A stretch of DNA of 64,000 nucleotides from Bradyrhizobium canariense (GCF_900105125.1 NZ_LT629750.1:2728001-2792000), one strand, 5' to 3'; positions 24,923 through 34,951 are shown, numbered from the stretch's first letter. The notes: generated by a model from the sequence alone, not told the origin. Numbers and translations are program-made.

Positions 24923-26725
24923 ATGAGCAATATTAACCCCGATCCGTTCACCACCAGGCCGGAGATCGAAGGCACGTTCGGGGTCGTCACCTCGACCCAC
25001 TGGATCGCTACCGCGGTTGGAATGGGCATTCTGGAGAGAGGCGGCAACGCCTTCGACGCCGGTGTCGCCACTGCGTTTACGCTGCAGGTGGTGGAACCGC
25101 ATTTGAACGGCCCGGGCGGCGACGTGCCGATCATCGTGCACGATGTCAAACGCGCCCGTACCGAGGTGATCTGCGGCCAGGGCCCGGCCCCCGCAGGCGC
25201 AACCATCGCGCACTACCGCGGCGAAGGCCTCGACATGGTGCCCGGCACGGGGCTGTTGGCCGCCTGCGTCCCCGGCACGTTCGAATCCTGGATGCTGCTG
25301 CTGCGCGATTACGGCACGCTGCGGCTGCGCGATGTGCTGGAACCGGCCATCGCCTATGCCCGTGACGGCTATCCGCTGGTGGAGCGCGCCGCGGCGACGA
25401 TCCAGACCGTCGAGCAACTGTTCAGGAAACATTGGACCACGTCGGCGGCGGTCTATTTGCCGAACAATGAAGTGCCGAAGCCCGGCACCCTCTTCACCAA
25501 CCCAAGGCTTTCCGAGACTTATGCCCGCATTCTAAAGGAAGCCGAAAGCGCGGGCGCCGACCGTGTCGCGCAGATCGAACGGGCACGAAAAGCCTGGTCG
25601 CACGGCTTCGTCGCAGAAGCCATCGGGCAATTCTGCCGGACACAGGAGGTCATGGATGTCAGCGGCGCGCCGCATCGCGGCGTGCTCACTGCCGACGACA
25701 TGGCGCGCTGGCAGCCGACCATCGAGGCGCCGCTGACCTACGACTATGGCCGCTATACCGTCTGCAAGCCCGGCGTCTGGAGCCAGGGCCCGGTGATGCT
25801 GCAGCAGCTCGCGCTGCTCAAGGGATTTACGCTTGATGGCCTCGACCCTGCTGGCCCCGAGTTTATTCATCTGCAAATCGAATGCGCCAAGCTTGCCTAC
25901 GCCGATCGCGAGAAGTTTTATGGCGATCCGAAGTTCAGCGAAATCCCGATCGCGACGCTGCTGTCCGATGCCTATAATGACGAGCGACGCAAGTTGATCT
26001 CGGATCAGGCCTCGCTCGATTTCATCCCCGGCTCGGTCGAGGGGTTCGGTGCGGTGGTGAAATTGCGCCGTCAGGAAGGTCACCGGGAAGCCGTCGGCGC
26101 CATGGGCGCAGGCGAGCCCACCGTCGGCCGCTTCGGCGAGGTGCGCGGCGACACTGTGCATTTCGACATTATCGATCAGGCCGGCAACATGATCTCGGCA
26201 ACGCCCTCCGGCGGCTGGCTGCAATCATCGCCGGTCATTCCCGAACTCGGCTTCTGCCTCGGCAGCCGCGCGCAGATGTTCTGGCTCGAGGAAAATCATC
26301 CTGCCGCGCTGGCGCCGGGCAAGCGGCCGCGCACCACGCTCAGCCCGACCATGGCGCTGCGCGACGGCGAGCCGTATCTGGCGTGGGGTTCGCCCGGCGG
26401 CGATCAGCAGGATCAATGGATCACGCAATTCTTCCTGCGGCATGTCCACACCAAAATGAACCTGCAGGAAGCGATCGACGCACCCGCCTGGCATTCGGAG
26501 CATTTCCCGATCTCGTTCTGGCCACGCACCGCACGACCCGGCGTGCTGGTGGTGGAAGATCGGGTGCCGAAGGCCACCGTCGATACGCTGAAAGACCGCG
26601 GCCATATCGTCGAGACCGGCCCGAGCTGGTCGGAGGGCCGCCTCACCGCGGCCTCGAAAATCGGCAAACGCCGGCGGGCCGCCGCGAACCCGCGCGGCAT
26701 GCAGGGCTACGCGGCCGGAAGGTAA
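24923..26725 (+). CDS. Gamma-glutamyltransferase family protein
   Basis: 600 residues of the Ntn-hydrolase GGT family. The autoprocessing and nucleophilic Thr is Thr411 in RGDTVHFDIIDQAGN, and the ending SEGRLTAASKIG fits. No signal peptide is visible, so unlike classical periplasmic GGT it is probably cytosolic, as in YwrD-type enzymes. It sits between two peptide importers, so it may cleave imported gamma-glutamyl compounds such as glutathione. The 103-base gap before it has no hairpin and readthrough from the ATPase genes is likely. Confidence 0.9.
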   Translation: MSNINPDPFTTRPEIEGTFGVVTSTHWIATAVGMGILERGGNAFDAGVATAFTLQVVEPHLNGPGGDVPIIVHDVKRARTEVICGQGPAPAGATIAHYRGEGLDMVPGTGLLAACVPGTFESWMLLLRDYGTLRLRDVLEPAIAYARDGYPLVERAAATIQTVEQLFRKHWTTSAAVYLPNNEVPKPGTLFTNPRLSETYARILKEAESAGADRVAQIERARKAWSHGFVAEAIGQFCRTQEVMDVSGAPHRGVLTADDMARWQPTIEAPLTYDYGRYTVCKPGVWSQGPVMLQQLALLKGFTLDGLDPAGPEFIHLQIECAKLAYADREKFYGDPKFSEIPIATLLSDAYNDERRKLISDQASLDFIPGSVEGFGAVVKLRRQEGHREAVGAMGAGEPTVGRFGEVRGDTVHFDIIDQAGNMISATPSGGWLQSSPVIPELGFCLGSRAQMFWLEENHPAALAPGKRPRTTLSPTMALRDGEPYLAWGSPGGDQQDQWITQFFLRHVHTKMNLQEAIDAPAWHSEHFPISFWPRTARPGVLVVEDRVPKATVDTLKDRGHIVETGPSWSEGRLTAASKIGKRRRAAANPRGMQGYAAGR

Positions 26726-26733
26726 AGGCCGAG

Positions 26734-27447
26734 ATGACCTGGTCAATCATCGCCCGCGACGGATTGACCGGCCAATTCGGCATCGCCGTCGCGACACGGT
26801 TCTTTGCCGCGGGCGCGCGCGTTCCCTTCGTCGCCCCAGGCCTCGGTGCGATCGCGACGCAGGCATTGGTCAATCCCTATTACGGCATCGACGGCGTGAA
26901 GCTGCTGCGCGACGGCTGCAGTCCGCGTGACATCATCGAAACCCTGATCGCAGCCGATAGCGGTCGCGAGAGCCGGCAGGTCCACGTCATCGACGCCAAT
27001 GGCCGCATCGCGTCCCACACGGGCCGGGAATGCGTCGACTGGTGCGGACATATCGAGGGCAATGGCTTCTCGATTGCCGGCAATATGCTGACAGGCGCCG
27101 GCGTGCTCGACGAAACCGCAAGGGCATACACGGCGAACCAGAATATGCCTTTTGCACAGCGCCTGATCGCGGCGCTGCAGGCCGGCGAACGTGCCGGCGG
27201 CGATAAACGCGGCAAGCAATCGGCGGCGCTGCTGATTTACGGCGATGACGAATGGTCGGCGCTTGACCTGCGTGTCGACGACCATCTCGATCCGTTGGGT
27301 GAACTCGACCGGCTTGAACAAGTCAGCCGCGAACGCTGGGTGCATTTCCGGCAGTTCCTGCCCACGCGCAAAAACCCGGCCGGCATTACCGATCGCGACA
27401 CCATCGACATCAGCATCGAAGCGGCGATGGCGGACAAACCAGGATGA
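26734..27447 (+). CDS. DUF1028 family protein
   Basis: 237 residues. The start TWSIIARDGLTGQFGIAVAT and VPFVAPGLGAIATQALVNPYYG are hallmarks of DUF1028, an Ntn-hydrolase-like family of unsettled function that often lies beside peptide importers and peptidases. It begins 8 bases after the GGT stop, so the two are surely cotranscribed. The residue normally exposed as nucleophile cannot be assigned by eye. A role in trimming imported peptides is inferred from neighbours only. Confidence 0.85.
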   Translation: MTWSIIARDGLTGQFGIAVATRFFAAGARVPFVAPGLGAIATQALVNPYYGIDGVKLLRDGCSPRDIIETLIAADSGRESRQVHVIDANGRIASHTGRECVDWCGHIEGNGFSIAGNMLTGAGVLDETARAYTANQNMPFAQRLIAALQAGERAGGDKRGKQSAALLIYGDDEWSALDLRVDDHLDPLGELDRLEQVSRERWVHFRQFLPTRKNPAGITDRDTIDISIEAAMADKPG

Positions 27448-27574
27448 CGCTCGATAATATAATTGGTGAAACGGATGACCGGCCGGACAAGCAGGCGGAA
27501 GTAGCCGGCTGTTGCGGGGTTGATATAGTCGGATAGCGCCAACAGCGGCGCTGCAGTGAATGGGGACCGAGACA

Positions 27575-29086
27575 ATGAAGGCTTACCGTTGGGCAATAGC
27601 TGCGGCTGCCCTGTTGCTGTCGCTCGGAGCGGGTGCTCAAGCCCAGACCACGTTACGCATCGGACTTGCCGAAGACCCCGATATCCTCGACCCATCGATC
27701 GCGCGCACCTATGTCGGCCGCATCGTGTTCTCCGCCTTCTGCGACAAGCTGTTCGACATCGACGAAAAACTCAACATCGTGCCGCAGCTCGCGCTGTCCT
27801 ATGAAACGTCCGCCGACGGCAAAGCGATGACGATCAAGCTGCGGCCCGGCGTCAAATTTCACGACGGCGAACCGTTGGACGCGGAAGCCGCGAAATTCTC
27901 CATCGAGCGTCACATGACGCTGCCGACGTCGTTCCGCAAATCGGAACTGGCGAGCGTGGATCATGTCGAAATCGTCGATCCCCTGACCATTAAACTCGTG
28001 CTCAAGACCCCGTTTGCGCCGCTGATCGCCCAGCTCACCGATCGCGCCGGCATGATGGTCTCCCCCAAGGCGGCCAAGGAGGAAGGCGACAAGTTCGGGC
28101 TGCACCCGGTTTGCGCCGGCCCCTACAAATTCGTCGAGCGCGTGCCGCAGGACCGCATCGTGTTCGAGAAATTCGCGGATTACTGGAACAAGGATAACGT
28201 CTTCATCGACCGCGTGGTGTTTCTCCCGATCGTCGATGCAACGGTGCGGCTTGCCAATCTGAAATCCGGCGGACTGGACCTGATCGAGCGCGTGCTGGCC
28301 ACCGACATCAAGGACGTCCGCGCCGATCCGCGTCTCGTGCTGTCGACCGCGCCTGAGCTCGGCTATCTCGGTCTCACCATCAATATCGCCAACGATAAAA
28401 GCAAAGGCGCGCTCAGCCAGTCCCAGAAAGTACGGCAGGCCCTTGATCTGTCGATCGACCGTGAAGCACTCAACCAGGTCGTATTCAATGGCGAATTCAC
28501 ACCCGGCAATCAGTGGGTCAGTCCCGTCCATCCCTATTATCAAAAGTCGTTTCCGATTCAGGCCCGGAACGTTGAAAAGGCAAAGGCGCTGTTGAAAGAG
28601 GCCGGCGTCGCCCTGCCCGTCAGCGTCGACTACATGGTCACCAAAGGCGCCGAGAACGAAGCCGTCGCGCAGGTCGTTCAATCGATGGCAGCCGAAGCAG
28701 GTTTCGATCTCAAAATCCGTGTGATCGAATTTGCGACCTCGTTCAAGCAAGCCCAGGCCGGTGAATTCCAGGTCTTCCAGATCAACTGGAGCGGCCGGAT
28801 CGATCCCGACGGGAATTCTTACGTCTTTTTGCACAGCAAGGCGCCACAGAACGACGGCGGCTACTCCAATCCCGAAGCCGATAAACTGATGGAAGATGCC
28901 CGCCTCGTCAGTGACCCGGCACAGCGCAAACCGATTTACGAGAAGCTGACCAAGATCGTGCTCAACGACGAGCCGATCATTTATCTCTATCACCGCACGC
29001 TCCTGATCGCGCACACCACCAGGCTCGAAGGATACAAGCAGATGCCGGATGGGTTGATACGCGTGGTGGGATTGAAGCTGAAATGA
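27575..29086 (+). CDS. Second peptide-type ABC transporter substrate-binding protein
   Basis: 503 residues from the ATG at 27575, chosen because GGGGA lies about 9 bases upstream; an ATG 15 bases earlier lacks a site. The signal peptide MKAYRWAIAAAALLLSLGAG ends AQAQ. The mature protein (TLRIGLAEDPDILDPS, LRPGVKFHDGE) is a SBP_bac_5 member distinct from the protein at 19137-20732. The gap upstream (27448-27574) has a small AGCGCC/GGCGCT hairpin only. Confidence 0.9.
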   Translation: MKAYRWAIAAAALLLSLGAGAQAQTTLRIGLAEDPDILDPSIARTYVGRIVFSAFCDKLFDIDEKLNIVPQLALSYETSADGKAMTIKLRPGVKFHDGEPLDAEAAKFSIERHMTLPTSFRKSELASVDHVEIVDPLTIKLVLKTPFAPLIAQLTDRAGMMVSPKAAKEEGDKFGLHPVCAGPYKFVERVPQDRIVFEKFADYWNKDNVFIDRVVFLPIVDATVRLANLKSGGLDLIERVLATDIKDVRADPRLVLSTAPELGYLGLTINIANDKSKGALSQSQKVRQALDLSIDREALNQVVFNGEFTPGNQWVSPVHPYYQKSFPIQARNVEKAKALLKEAGVALPVSVDYMVTKGAENEAVAQVVQSMAAEAGFDLKIRVIEFATSFKQAQAGEFQVFQINWSGRIDPDGNSYVFLHSKAPQNDGGYSNPEADKLMEDARLVSDPAQRKPIYEKLTKIVLNDEPIIYLYHRTLLIAHTTRLEGYKQMPDGLIRVVGLKLK

Positions 29087-29109
29087 AAACGGCTGCGCGA
29101 GGTTAATCC

Positions 29110-30057
29110 ATGCTGAATTTCCTCGCCAAGCGCCTGGCCCAGCTGATACCGACACTGTTCTTCGTGTCGGTGATGATTTTTTCGCTGCAGCAATTGCTGC
29201 CCGGCGATCCCGCGCTTGTCATGGCCGGCGAGGAGCGCGATCCCGCGGTCATTGCGCAGATCCGCCAGCAATACCGGCTCGATCGGCCGATCCCGGTCCA
29301 GTATCTCTATTGGGTGAAAGGCGTGTTGTCCGGCGACTTCGGCGAGTCGCTTCGCAACAAGGAGCCGGTGCGCAGCCTGATCGCGGAGAAACTGCCCGTC
29401 ACGTTGCAATTGGCGTCAATGGCGATCGTGATCGCTCTCCTGATCGGCATTCCCGCAGGCATCGTCTCGGCGGTCAAGAAAGGTACGGCCTGGGACTACG
29501 CCGCAAACCTGTTTTCGCTGTGGGGCATCTCGACACCCAATTTCTGGCTCGGGATCATGCTGATCTTCCTGTTCTCGATCAAATTGGGCTGGCTGCCGGC
29601 ATCGGGCTATGTGTCGCTTGCCGAAAACTGGCGCGCCAGTATTGCCTCAACGATCATGCCGGCCTTTGTGCTCGGAAACGCCATCGCCGCTATCCTGATG
29701 CGGCACACCCGTGCCGCCATGTTGCAGGTGCTCGACAGCGATTACATTCGCACCGCGCGCGCCAAGGGCATTTCCGAAAGCGCCGTGATCCTGAAACACG
29801 CCTTGCGCAACGCGCTCACGCCCGTCATCACGCTGGGCGCGCTCGAACTCGGCACGTTGCTGTCCGGCGCGGTGCTGACCGAGCAGATTTTCTCTATTCC
29901 CGGCTTCGGCAAGCTGATCGTGGATGCGGTATTCAACCGCGATTATGCCGTCGTGCAAGGCGTCGTGCTGGTCACCGCCACGACCTATATCACGCTGAAC
30001 CTGATCGCCGATCTCGCCTACATCCTGGCCAATCCCCGACTGAGGGATAGCACATGA
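29110..30057 (+). CDS. Second peptide ABC transporter permease, DppB type
   Basis: 315 residues with the DppB N-terminus (LAKRLAQLIPTLFFVSVMIF), LPGDPALVM, a FGESLRNKEPV segment and the EAA loop VLDSDYIRTARAKGISES. Starts 23 bases after the second binding-protein gene with no hairpin between, unlike the first system. It overlaps the next permease by four bases. Confidence 0.92.
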   Translation: MLNFLAKRLAQLIPTLFFVSVMIFSLQQLLPGDPALVMAGEERDPAVIAQIRQQYRLDRPIPVQYLYWVKGVLSGDFGESLRNKEPVRSLIAEKLPVTLQLASMAIVIALLIGIPAGIVSAVKKGTAWDYAANLFSLWGISTPNFWLGIMLIFLFSIKLGWLPASGYVSLAENWRASIASTIMPAFVLGNAIAAILMRHTRAAMLQVLDSDYIRTARAKGISESAVILKHALRNALTPVITLGALELGTLLSGAVLTEQIFSIPGFGKLIVDAVFNRDYAVVQGVVLVTATTYITLNLIADLAYILANPRLRDST

Positions 30058-30941
30058 CCGAGGCAGTGCTTGGCGCCAGGCCGGCTACCGCGATCGGCGA
30101 ATGGGAAAGCCCGGCCCGGCGCGCGTTGCGCCGGCTGCTGCGGCGCAAGGGCGCGGTCGTGGGGCTGGTCGTGATCGCGACGTTTGTTGTGCTCGCGCTC
30201 TTTGCGCCCTTGATTGCGCCCTACGATCCGATCGCCACCAGTTGGACCATGGTGCGCAAACCGCCTTCGATGCTGCACTGGTTCGGCACCGACGATCTTG
30301 GCCGCGATGTCCTCAGCCGCGTGATCTACGGAACACGCGCCTCGCTGACGGCAGGCGCCATCTCGGTCGGTATCGCGTTCAGCGTCGGCGTGCCGCTGGG
30401 GCTGCTGTCCGGCTACCGGGGCGGTTTCATCGATGCCTTGATCAGCCGCATCACCGACGCCATGCTGGCCTGCCCGTTCCTGATCCTTGCGATCGCGCTC
30501 GCCGCGTTCCTGGGTCCGAGCCTCGGCAACGCCATGATCGCCATCGGCATTTCGGCAACCCCGATCTTCGTGAGGTTGACCCGCGGCCAGACCATGAATG
30601 TCAAGGTCGAGGACTACGTCGAGGCCGCGCGCGCTGTCGGCAATCCGCCCTGGCGGATCGCTGTGGTTCACATTCTGCCCAACATCATGCCGGCGCTGTT
30701 GGTGCAGGCCACGCTTTCCATTGCTGCGGCCATTATCGCCGAAGCCGCACTGTCGTTCCTGGGCCTGGGACAGCAGCCGCCCGGGCCATCCTGGGGCAGC
30801 ATGCTGAATGCCGCGCAACGCTTCCTGAGCAACGCGCCATGGATGGCGCTGTGGCCGGGGCTGGCGATCTTTCTCGTGGTGCTATCGTTCAACCTGGTCG
30901 GTGACGGATTGCGCGACGCGCTTGATCCGCACGCCGAGTAA
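30054..30941 (+). CDS. Second peptide ABC transporter permease, DppC type
   Basis: 295 residues with the DppC signature HWFGTDDLGRDVLSRVIYG and EAA loop KVEDYVEAARAVGNPPW. ATGA overlap with the preceding permease. No ATPase gene follows: the next gene is on the opposite strand 6 bases away. The second importer therefore probably uses the ATPases encoded at 22835-24819 or elsewhere in the genome. Confidence 0.92.
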   Translation: MTEAVLGARPATAIGEWESPARRALRRLLRRKGAVVGLVVIATFVVLALFAPLIAPYDPIATSWTMVRKPPSMLHWFGTDDLGRDVLSRVIYGTRASLTAGAISVGIAFSVGVPLGLLSGYRGGFIDALISRITDAMLACPFLILAIALAAFLGPSLGNAMIAIGISATPIFVRLTRGQTMNVKVEDYVEAARAVGNPPWRIAVVHILPNIMPALLVQATLSIAAAIIAEAALSFLGLGQQPPGPSWGSMLNAAQRFLSNAPWMALWPGLAIFLVVLSFNLVGDGLRDALDPHAE

Positions 30942-30947
30942 TCTCCT

Positions 30948-31694
30948 TCAGATCAACACTTCCCGCGTCACACGACGGCAATCCATCTCGAATTCCAGAT
31001 CGACCACCGGAGGCCGGGCAAAATGCCAGGTCAGGCCCGAACGCATGGCGCCGCGGCGAACCAGTTCATCGACCATGACCGGGTGGAAATCACGCACGGA
31101 ATAGGCTTGCGCCGCCGTGGTGTCCTTCCAGCTAAATCCAAAGGTTCGAAGCCGATCCTCCATCTGTCCGACCGTGCACTGGACTTTCTCCTTCAGCGCT
31201 TCCACGCTGGTCTCGCGATAGCGCACGATGCGCTCGGGGTAGCTTCCACTTCCACCTCGTGTTTCGGCGCCCCCGGCAATCACGAACGACGGCGTCGCAT
31301 GGCCGCTCGGCCGGGTGAAGGAAAACGCATAGAATGACGGCTCGGCCGGCGGATCGATCTCGAGGCAGACATTGCTCCGCGCCACCGGATTGGTGGTGCC
31401 GTCGAACAGCCCCCATTCCGCAAGCGTCTTGACGTAGTGCTCGTTGAATTTCCGAAACCCGTCCTCGGTAAACACCGCCGGCGAGCGCAATTCACAGGCA
31501 CAAAACGACGTCAGCGGCCGCCGGGCGGACTGAATGTACTTCGCGACTTGCGCGAAACCCTCGGCTAACGGAAGCAGCCGGTCGAAACGCACGCGCTCGA
31601 TCTCAAAGCCTGCATTGGCCGCCGCACCGCTGGAATATTGAAACACGGCCGGGATGAAACGATAATTTCCGGCCGAAAAGTCCTGCGTCGTCAT
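30948..31694 (-). CDS. Conserved protein of uncertain function (possibly CnbZ-like)
   Basis: 248 residues, no signal peptide or membrane segment. The beginning TTQDFSAGNYRFIPAVFQYS and the region PSGHATPSFVIAGGAETRGG resemble proteins that I recall being named 2-amino-5-chloromuconate deaminase CnbZ or RidA-like, but I cannot confirm this and no catalytic motif is obvious. It is convergent with the permease gene at a distance of only 6 bases, the one convergent junction in the window with no repeat. It appears monocistronic. Confidence 0.5.
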   Translation of the reverse strand: MTTQDFSAGNYRFIPAVFQYSSGAAANAGFEIERVRFDRLLPLAEGFAQVAKYIQSARRPLTSFCACELRSPAVFTEDGFRKFNEHYVKTLAEWGLFDGTTNPVARSNVCLEIDPPAEPSFYAFSFTRPSGHATPSFVIAGGAETRGGSGSYPERIVRYRETSVEALKEKVQCTVGQMEDRLRTFGFSWKDTTAAQAYSVRDFHPVMVDELVRRGAMRSGLTWHFARPPVVDLEFEMDCRRVTREVLI

Positions 31695-31809
31695 GTCTGG
31701 TATCCCCTAATTGCCCCGTTACAATTGCACGGGGAAACGCCGGGCGCCATTGGACGCAACGCAGGGGCGCCTGTCAGGACAGCAGATCACGGCAACCTTG
31801 AAATGCGAA

Positions 31810-31829
31810 CGGCGGCCCAAAGGCCGCCG
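31810..31829 (-). terminator. Hairpin after the RND efflux gene
   Basis: Arms CGGCGGCC (31810-31817) and GGCCGCCG (31822-31829) around CAAA form a very stable stem 26 bases past the RND stop. There is no clear T-run, so termination is probable but not certain. Confidence 0.5.
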
Positions 31830-31855
31830 TCCTGCAAACTACGGTCCGGAATGCG

Positions 31856-34800
31856 TTAGCTCGCCTTGAGCACTTTCGGGCCGAGATCGAAGTCAGCGAT
31901 TTCCTTGGCCCGCTTGGATTCGGCGCCCGCCCTGTGATCGGTGGCGATCGCCACATAGACCGCGGGCAGCACGAACAGCGTGAACAGCGTGCCGATCGAC
32001 ATGCCGGCGACGACGACAAGCCCGATCGAGAACCGGCTCGCCGCACCCGCCCCGCTCGCCGTCAGCAGCGGAATCAAGCCGGTGACCATCGCGGCGGTCG
32101 TCATCAGGATCGGACGAAGCCGGACCCGCGCCGCCATCTCGATCGCCGAACGCCGGTCGAGCCCCTCATTGAGCTGCAACTCGTTGGCGAATTCGACCAT
32201 CAGGATGCCGTGCTTGCTGATCAGTCCAACCAGCGTGAGCAGGCCGACCTGGGTATAGATGTTCATCGTGGCGACGCCAAAGAACAACGGCAGCATCGCA
32301 CCGACGATCGCCATGGGAACGCTGATCATGATGACCAGAGGATCGCGCAGGCTCTCGAATTGCGCCGCCAGCACCAGGAAGATGATGATCAGCGCAAAGC
32401 CGAAGGTCACCGCGAGCTGGTTGCCTTCCTGCACATATTGCCGGGAATCCGCCAGATAGTCGTGGCTGAAGCCGGCCGGCAGCTTCTTGGCCTCACCCTC
32501 GAGGAAATCGACCGCCTGCCCGACGGTCACACCGGGCATCGGCACGGCCTGGAAGGTGGCGGAGTTCAACTGGTTGTAATGCGTCAGCGCGTTGGGATCG
32601 GTCCCGGTATCGATCGATACCAGCGTCGACAGCGGCACCTGCTGACCTGTCGCCGTCGAGATGTAATATTCGCCCAGCGATTCCGGCGACAACCGCTTGT
32701 CGCGCGGCACCTGCGGGATGACCTGGTACGATCGTCCCTCGAGGTTGAACCGGTTGACGTAATTTCCGCCAAGCAAGGTCGCGAGCGTATTGCCAATGCT
32801 CTGCATGGTGATGCCGAGATCGCTGGCCTTGGTCCGGTCGATCTTGATCCGAACCACCGGCTGATTGAAGTCGAGATCGCTGTCGCTGACGATGAACAAT
32901 CCGCTCTTGCGCGCGGCGTCCTTGAGCTTGACCATTTGCTCGTAAACCGCCTGGAATCCGGCGGTCGAGCTGATCACCATCTGCACCGGCAAGCCGCCGG
33001 GGCCGCCCGGCAGCGGCGGCAGGTTGAAGGCGAATGCACTGACGCCTTCGATCTTGCTGAGTTCGGCCTGAACCAGCGGCTTGAGCGCGATCGCCGAGCG
33101 CTTTCGCTCATCCCACGGTTTGAGCAGCATGCCGGCGATGCCGCCTTGCGGACCGTTGATGCCGTTCAAAACAAAGCGCAGATCGGTCTCCGGGAATTTG
33201 GCGAATTCCTTGTCGAGCTTCTCGCCGTAAAAATCCGCATAGTCGATGTTGGCGTATTTCGGCGCCTTGGTCACCGCGAACACGATGCCCTGATCCTCTT
33301 CAGGCGCCAGCTCCTTCGACGTATGCATGTAGAGGAAGCCGACCAGCCCGAGGATGGTCAGCGCGAACATTGCGGTGATCGGACGATAATCGAGCGAACG
33401 GTCGAGCTGCCGGCCATACCAGCGCGTCACCGCGCCAAAGACCTTGTTGACGATCTTCGCAAATCGGCCTTCCTCGGCGTTCTTCAGGAAGACCGAACAC
33501 ATCATCGGCGATAGCGTCAACGCGATGACGCCGGATACGATCACCGAGCCGGCCAGCGTGAACGCAAACTCCCGGAACAGCGCGCCGGTCAGGCCACCGA
33601 GGAAGCCGATCGGCGCATACACCGCGGCCAGCGTGATCGTCATGGATATGACGGGACCGACGATCTCGCGGGCGCCCTGCATGGCGGCCTGCACCGGGGG
33701 TTTGCCCTCCTCGAGATGCCGGTGAATATTCTCCACCACCACGATGGCGTCGTCGACCACCAGTCCGATCGCCAGCACCATCGCCAGCAGCGTCAAAAGG
33801 TTGATACTGAATCCCATGATCAGCATCAGGGTGCACACGCCAACCAGCGACAACGGAATGGTCACCACCGGGATGATCACCGAGCGGAACGAGGCCAGGA
33901 ACAGGAAGATGACGACGACGACGATGATGATCGCTTCGCCCAGCGTTTTCTCGACCTCGTCGATCGAAGACTGAATGAATTTGGTGGAATCGTAGGCCAC
34001 CTTCATTTTCATTGACGGCGGCAGGTTGCGCTCCAACTCCGGGAACAACGCGCGAACGCCTTTGACCAGCGTCAAGGGATTGCCCTGCGGCGTCGCCTGA
34101 ACGCCGATAAAGATCGCATGCTCGCCATTGAAGGCGACGCTGGCGTCGCTGCTTTGCGCCGCAAGTTCGACGGTGGCGACGTCCTCCACCCGTACAAAGC
34201 CGCCGTCCTTGGACTTGATGATCATGCGCTTGAATTGATCGAGATTCTGCAGGTCGGTATTGGTCGACACGTTCGAGACGATGAAATAACCCTTGGATTG
34301 ACCGGCGGCGGCCTGGAAATTATTGGCCGCAATCGCCGCGGCAACGTCGCCGGCGGAAACGCCGCGACCCGCCATGCGAACCGGATCGAGCCATAAACGC
34401 ATCGCGAACGTCTGGCCGCCCAGAATATCGGCGGAAGCGACGCCGTCGACCGTCGACAGCACCGGCTGAACGACGCGCGTCAGATAATCCGATATCGCCG
34501 AACCCGACAGCACCTCGCTGGAGAAGCCGAGATACATCACGGCCGTGGTCTGGCCGGTGGTCTTGGTCACGATCGGATCGTTCGATTCCTTCGGAATCAG
34601 ATATTTGACCGAGTTCACCTTGGCGAGGACCTCAGTCAGCGCCTGGTTCGGATCAAAATTCAGCTTGATGTAGACCTGGATGGTGCTGGTTCCGAGCACC
34701 GAAGACGACGTCATATAGTCGACGCCTTCGGCCGATGCGACGGCCTGTTCGATCGGGGTCGTGATGAAGCCCTGGATCAGGTCGGCCGACGCACCGGGAT

Positions 34801-34951
34801 AAACCGTGGTGACATTGACGACCGTGTTCGACAGTTTCGGATATTGCCGGATCGGCAGGCTGGTCGCGGCCTTGAATCCGATCAGGAGGATCAGCAGGCT
34901 TACGACCACTGATAACACGGGCCGCTTGATGAAGATGTCGGTCCATACCAT
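31856..34951 (-). CDS. RND (AcrB/MexF-type, HAE1) efflux transporter
   Basis: 1031 residues, the usual HAE1 length. The N-terminal IFIKRPVLSVVVSLLILLIG helix, TM4 with the proton-relay aspartates (AIGLVVDDAIVVVEN) and a repeated C-terminal half (LVGLISKHGILMVEFANEL) show an inner-membrane proton antiporter that expels drugs or solvents through a tripartite complex. The membrane fusion protein gene lies 103 bases upstream across a strong palindrome. No outer membrane factor is encoded here, so a TolC/OprM-like partner must come from elsewhere. Confidence 0.94.
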   Translation of the reverse strand: MVWTDIFIKRPVLSVVVSLLILLIGFKAATSLPIRQYPKLSNTVVNVTTVYPGASADLIQGFITTPIEQAVASAEGVDYMTSSSVLGTSTIQVYIKLNFDPNQALTEVLAKVNSVKYLIPKESNDPIVTKTTGQTTAVMYLGFSSEVLSGSAISDYLTRVVQPVLSTVDGVASADILGGQTFAMRLWLDPVRMAGRGVSAGDVAAAIAANNFQAAAGQSKGYFIVSNVSTNTDLQNLDQFKRMIIKSKDGGFVRVEDVATVELAAQSSDASVAFNGEHAIFIGVQATPQGNPLTLVKGVRALFPELERNLPPSMKMKVAYDSTKFIQSSIDEVEKTLGEAIIIVVVVIFLFLASFRSVIIPVVTIPLSLVGVCTLMLIMGFSINLLTLLAMVLAIGLVVDDAIVVVENIHRHLEEGKPPVQAAMQGAREIVGPVISMTITLAAVYAPIGFLGGLTGALFREFAFTLAGSVIVSGVIALTLSPMMCSVFLKNAEEGRFAKIVNKVFGAVTRWYGRQLDRSLDYRPITAMFALTILGLVGFLYMHTSKELAPEEDQGIVFAVTKAPKYANIDYADFYGEKLDKEFAKFPETDLRFVLNGINGPQGGIAGMLLKPWDERKRSAIALKPLVQAELSKIEGVSAFAFNLPPLPGGPGGLPVQMVISSTAGFQAVYEQMVKLKDAARKSGLFIVSDSDLDFNQPVVRIKIDRTKASDLGITMQSIGNTLATLLGGNYVNRFNLEGRSYQVIPQVPRDKRLSPESLGEYYISTATGQQVPLSTLVSIDTGTDPNALTHYNQLNSATFQAVPMPGVTVGQAVDFLEGEAKKLPAGFSHDYLADSRQYVQEGNQLAVTFGFALIIIFLVLAAQFESLRDPLVIMISVPMAIVGAMLPLFFGVATMNIYTQVGLLTLVGLISKHGILMVEFANELQLNEGLDRRSAIEMAARVRLRPILMTTAAMVTGLIPLLTASGAGAASRFSIGLVVVAGMSIGTLFTLFVLPAVYVAIATDHRAGAESKRAKEIADFDLGPKVLKAS

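Noticed and set aside
27653..29155. A 500-residue minus-strand open frame opposite the second peptide-binding protein
   Set aside because: The plus strand carries a signal peptide and SBP_bac_5 motifs; the opposite frame has none.
31934..33514. A 526-residue open frame on the plus strand opposite the RND transporter gene
   Set aside because: It is the antisense shadow of a high-GC gene: composition is Arg/His/Gln-rich, no domain is recognisable, and the minus-strand frame encodes an unmistakable HAE1 pump.
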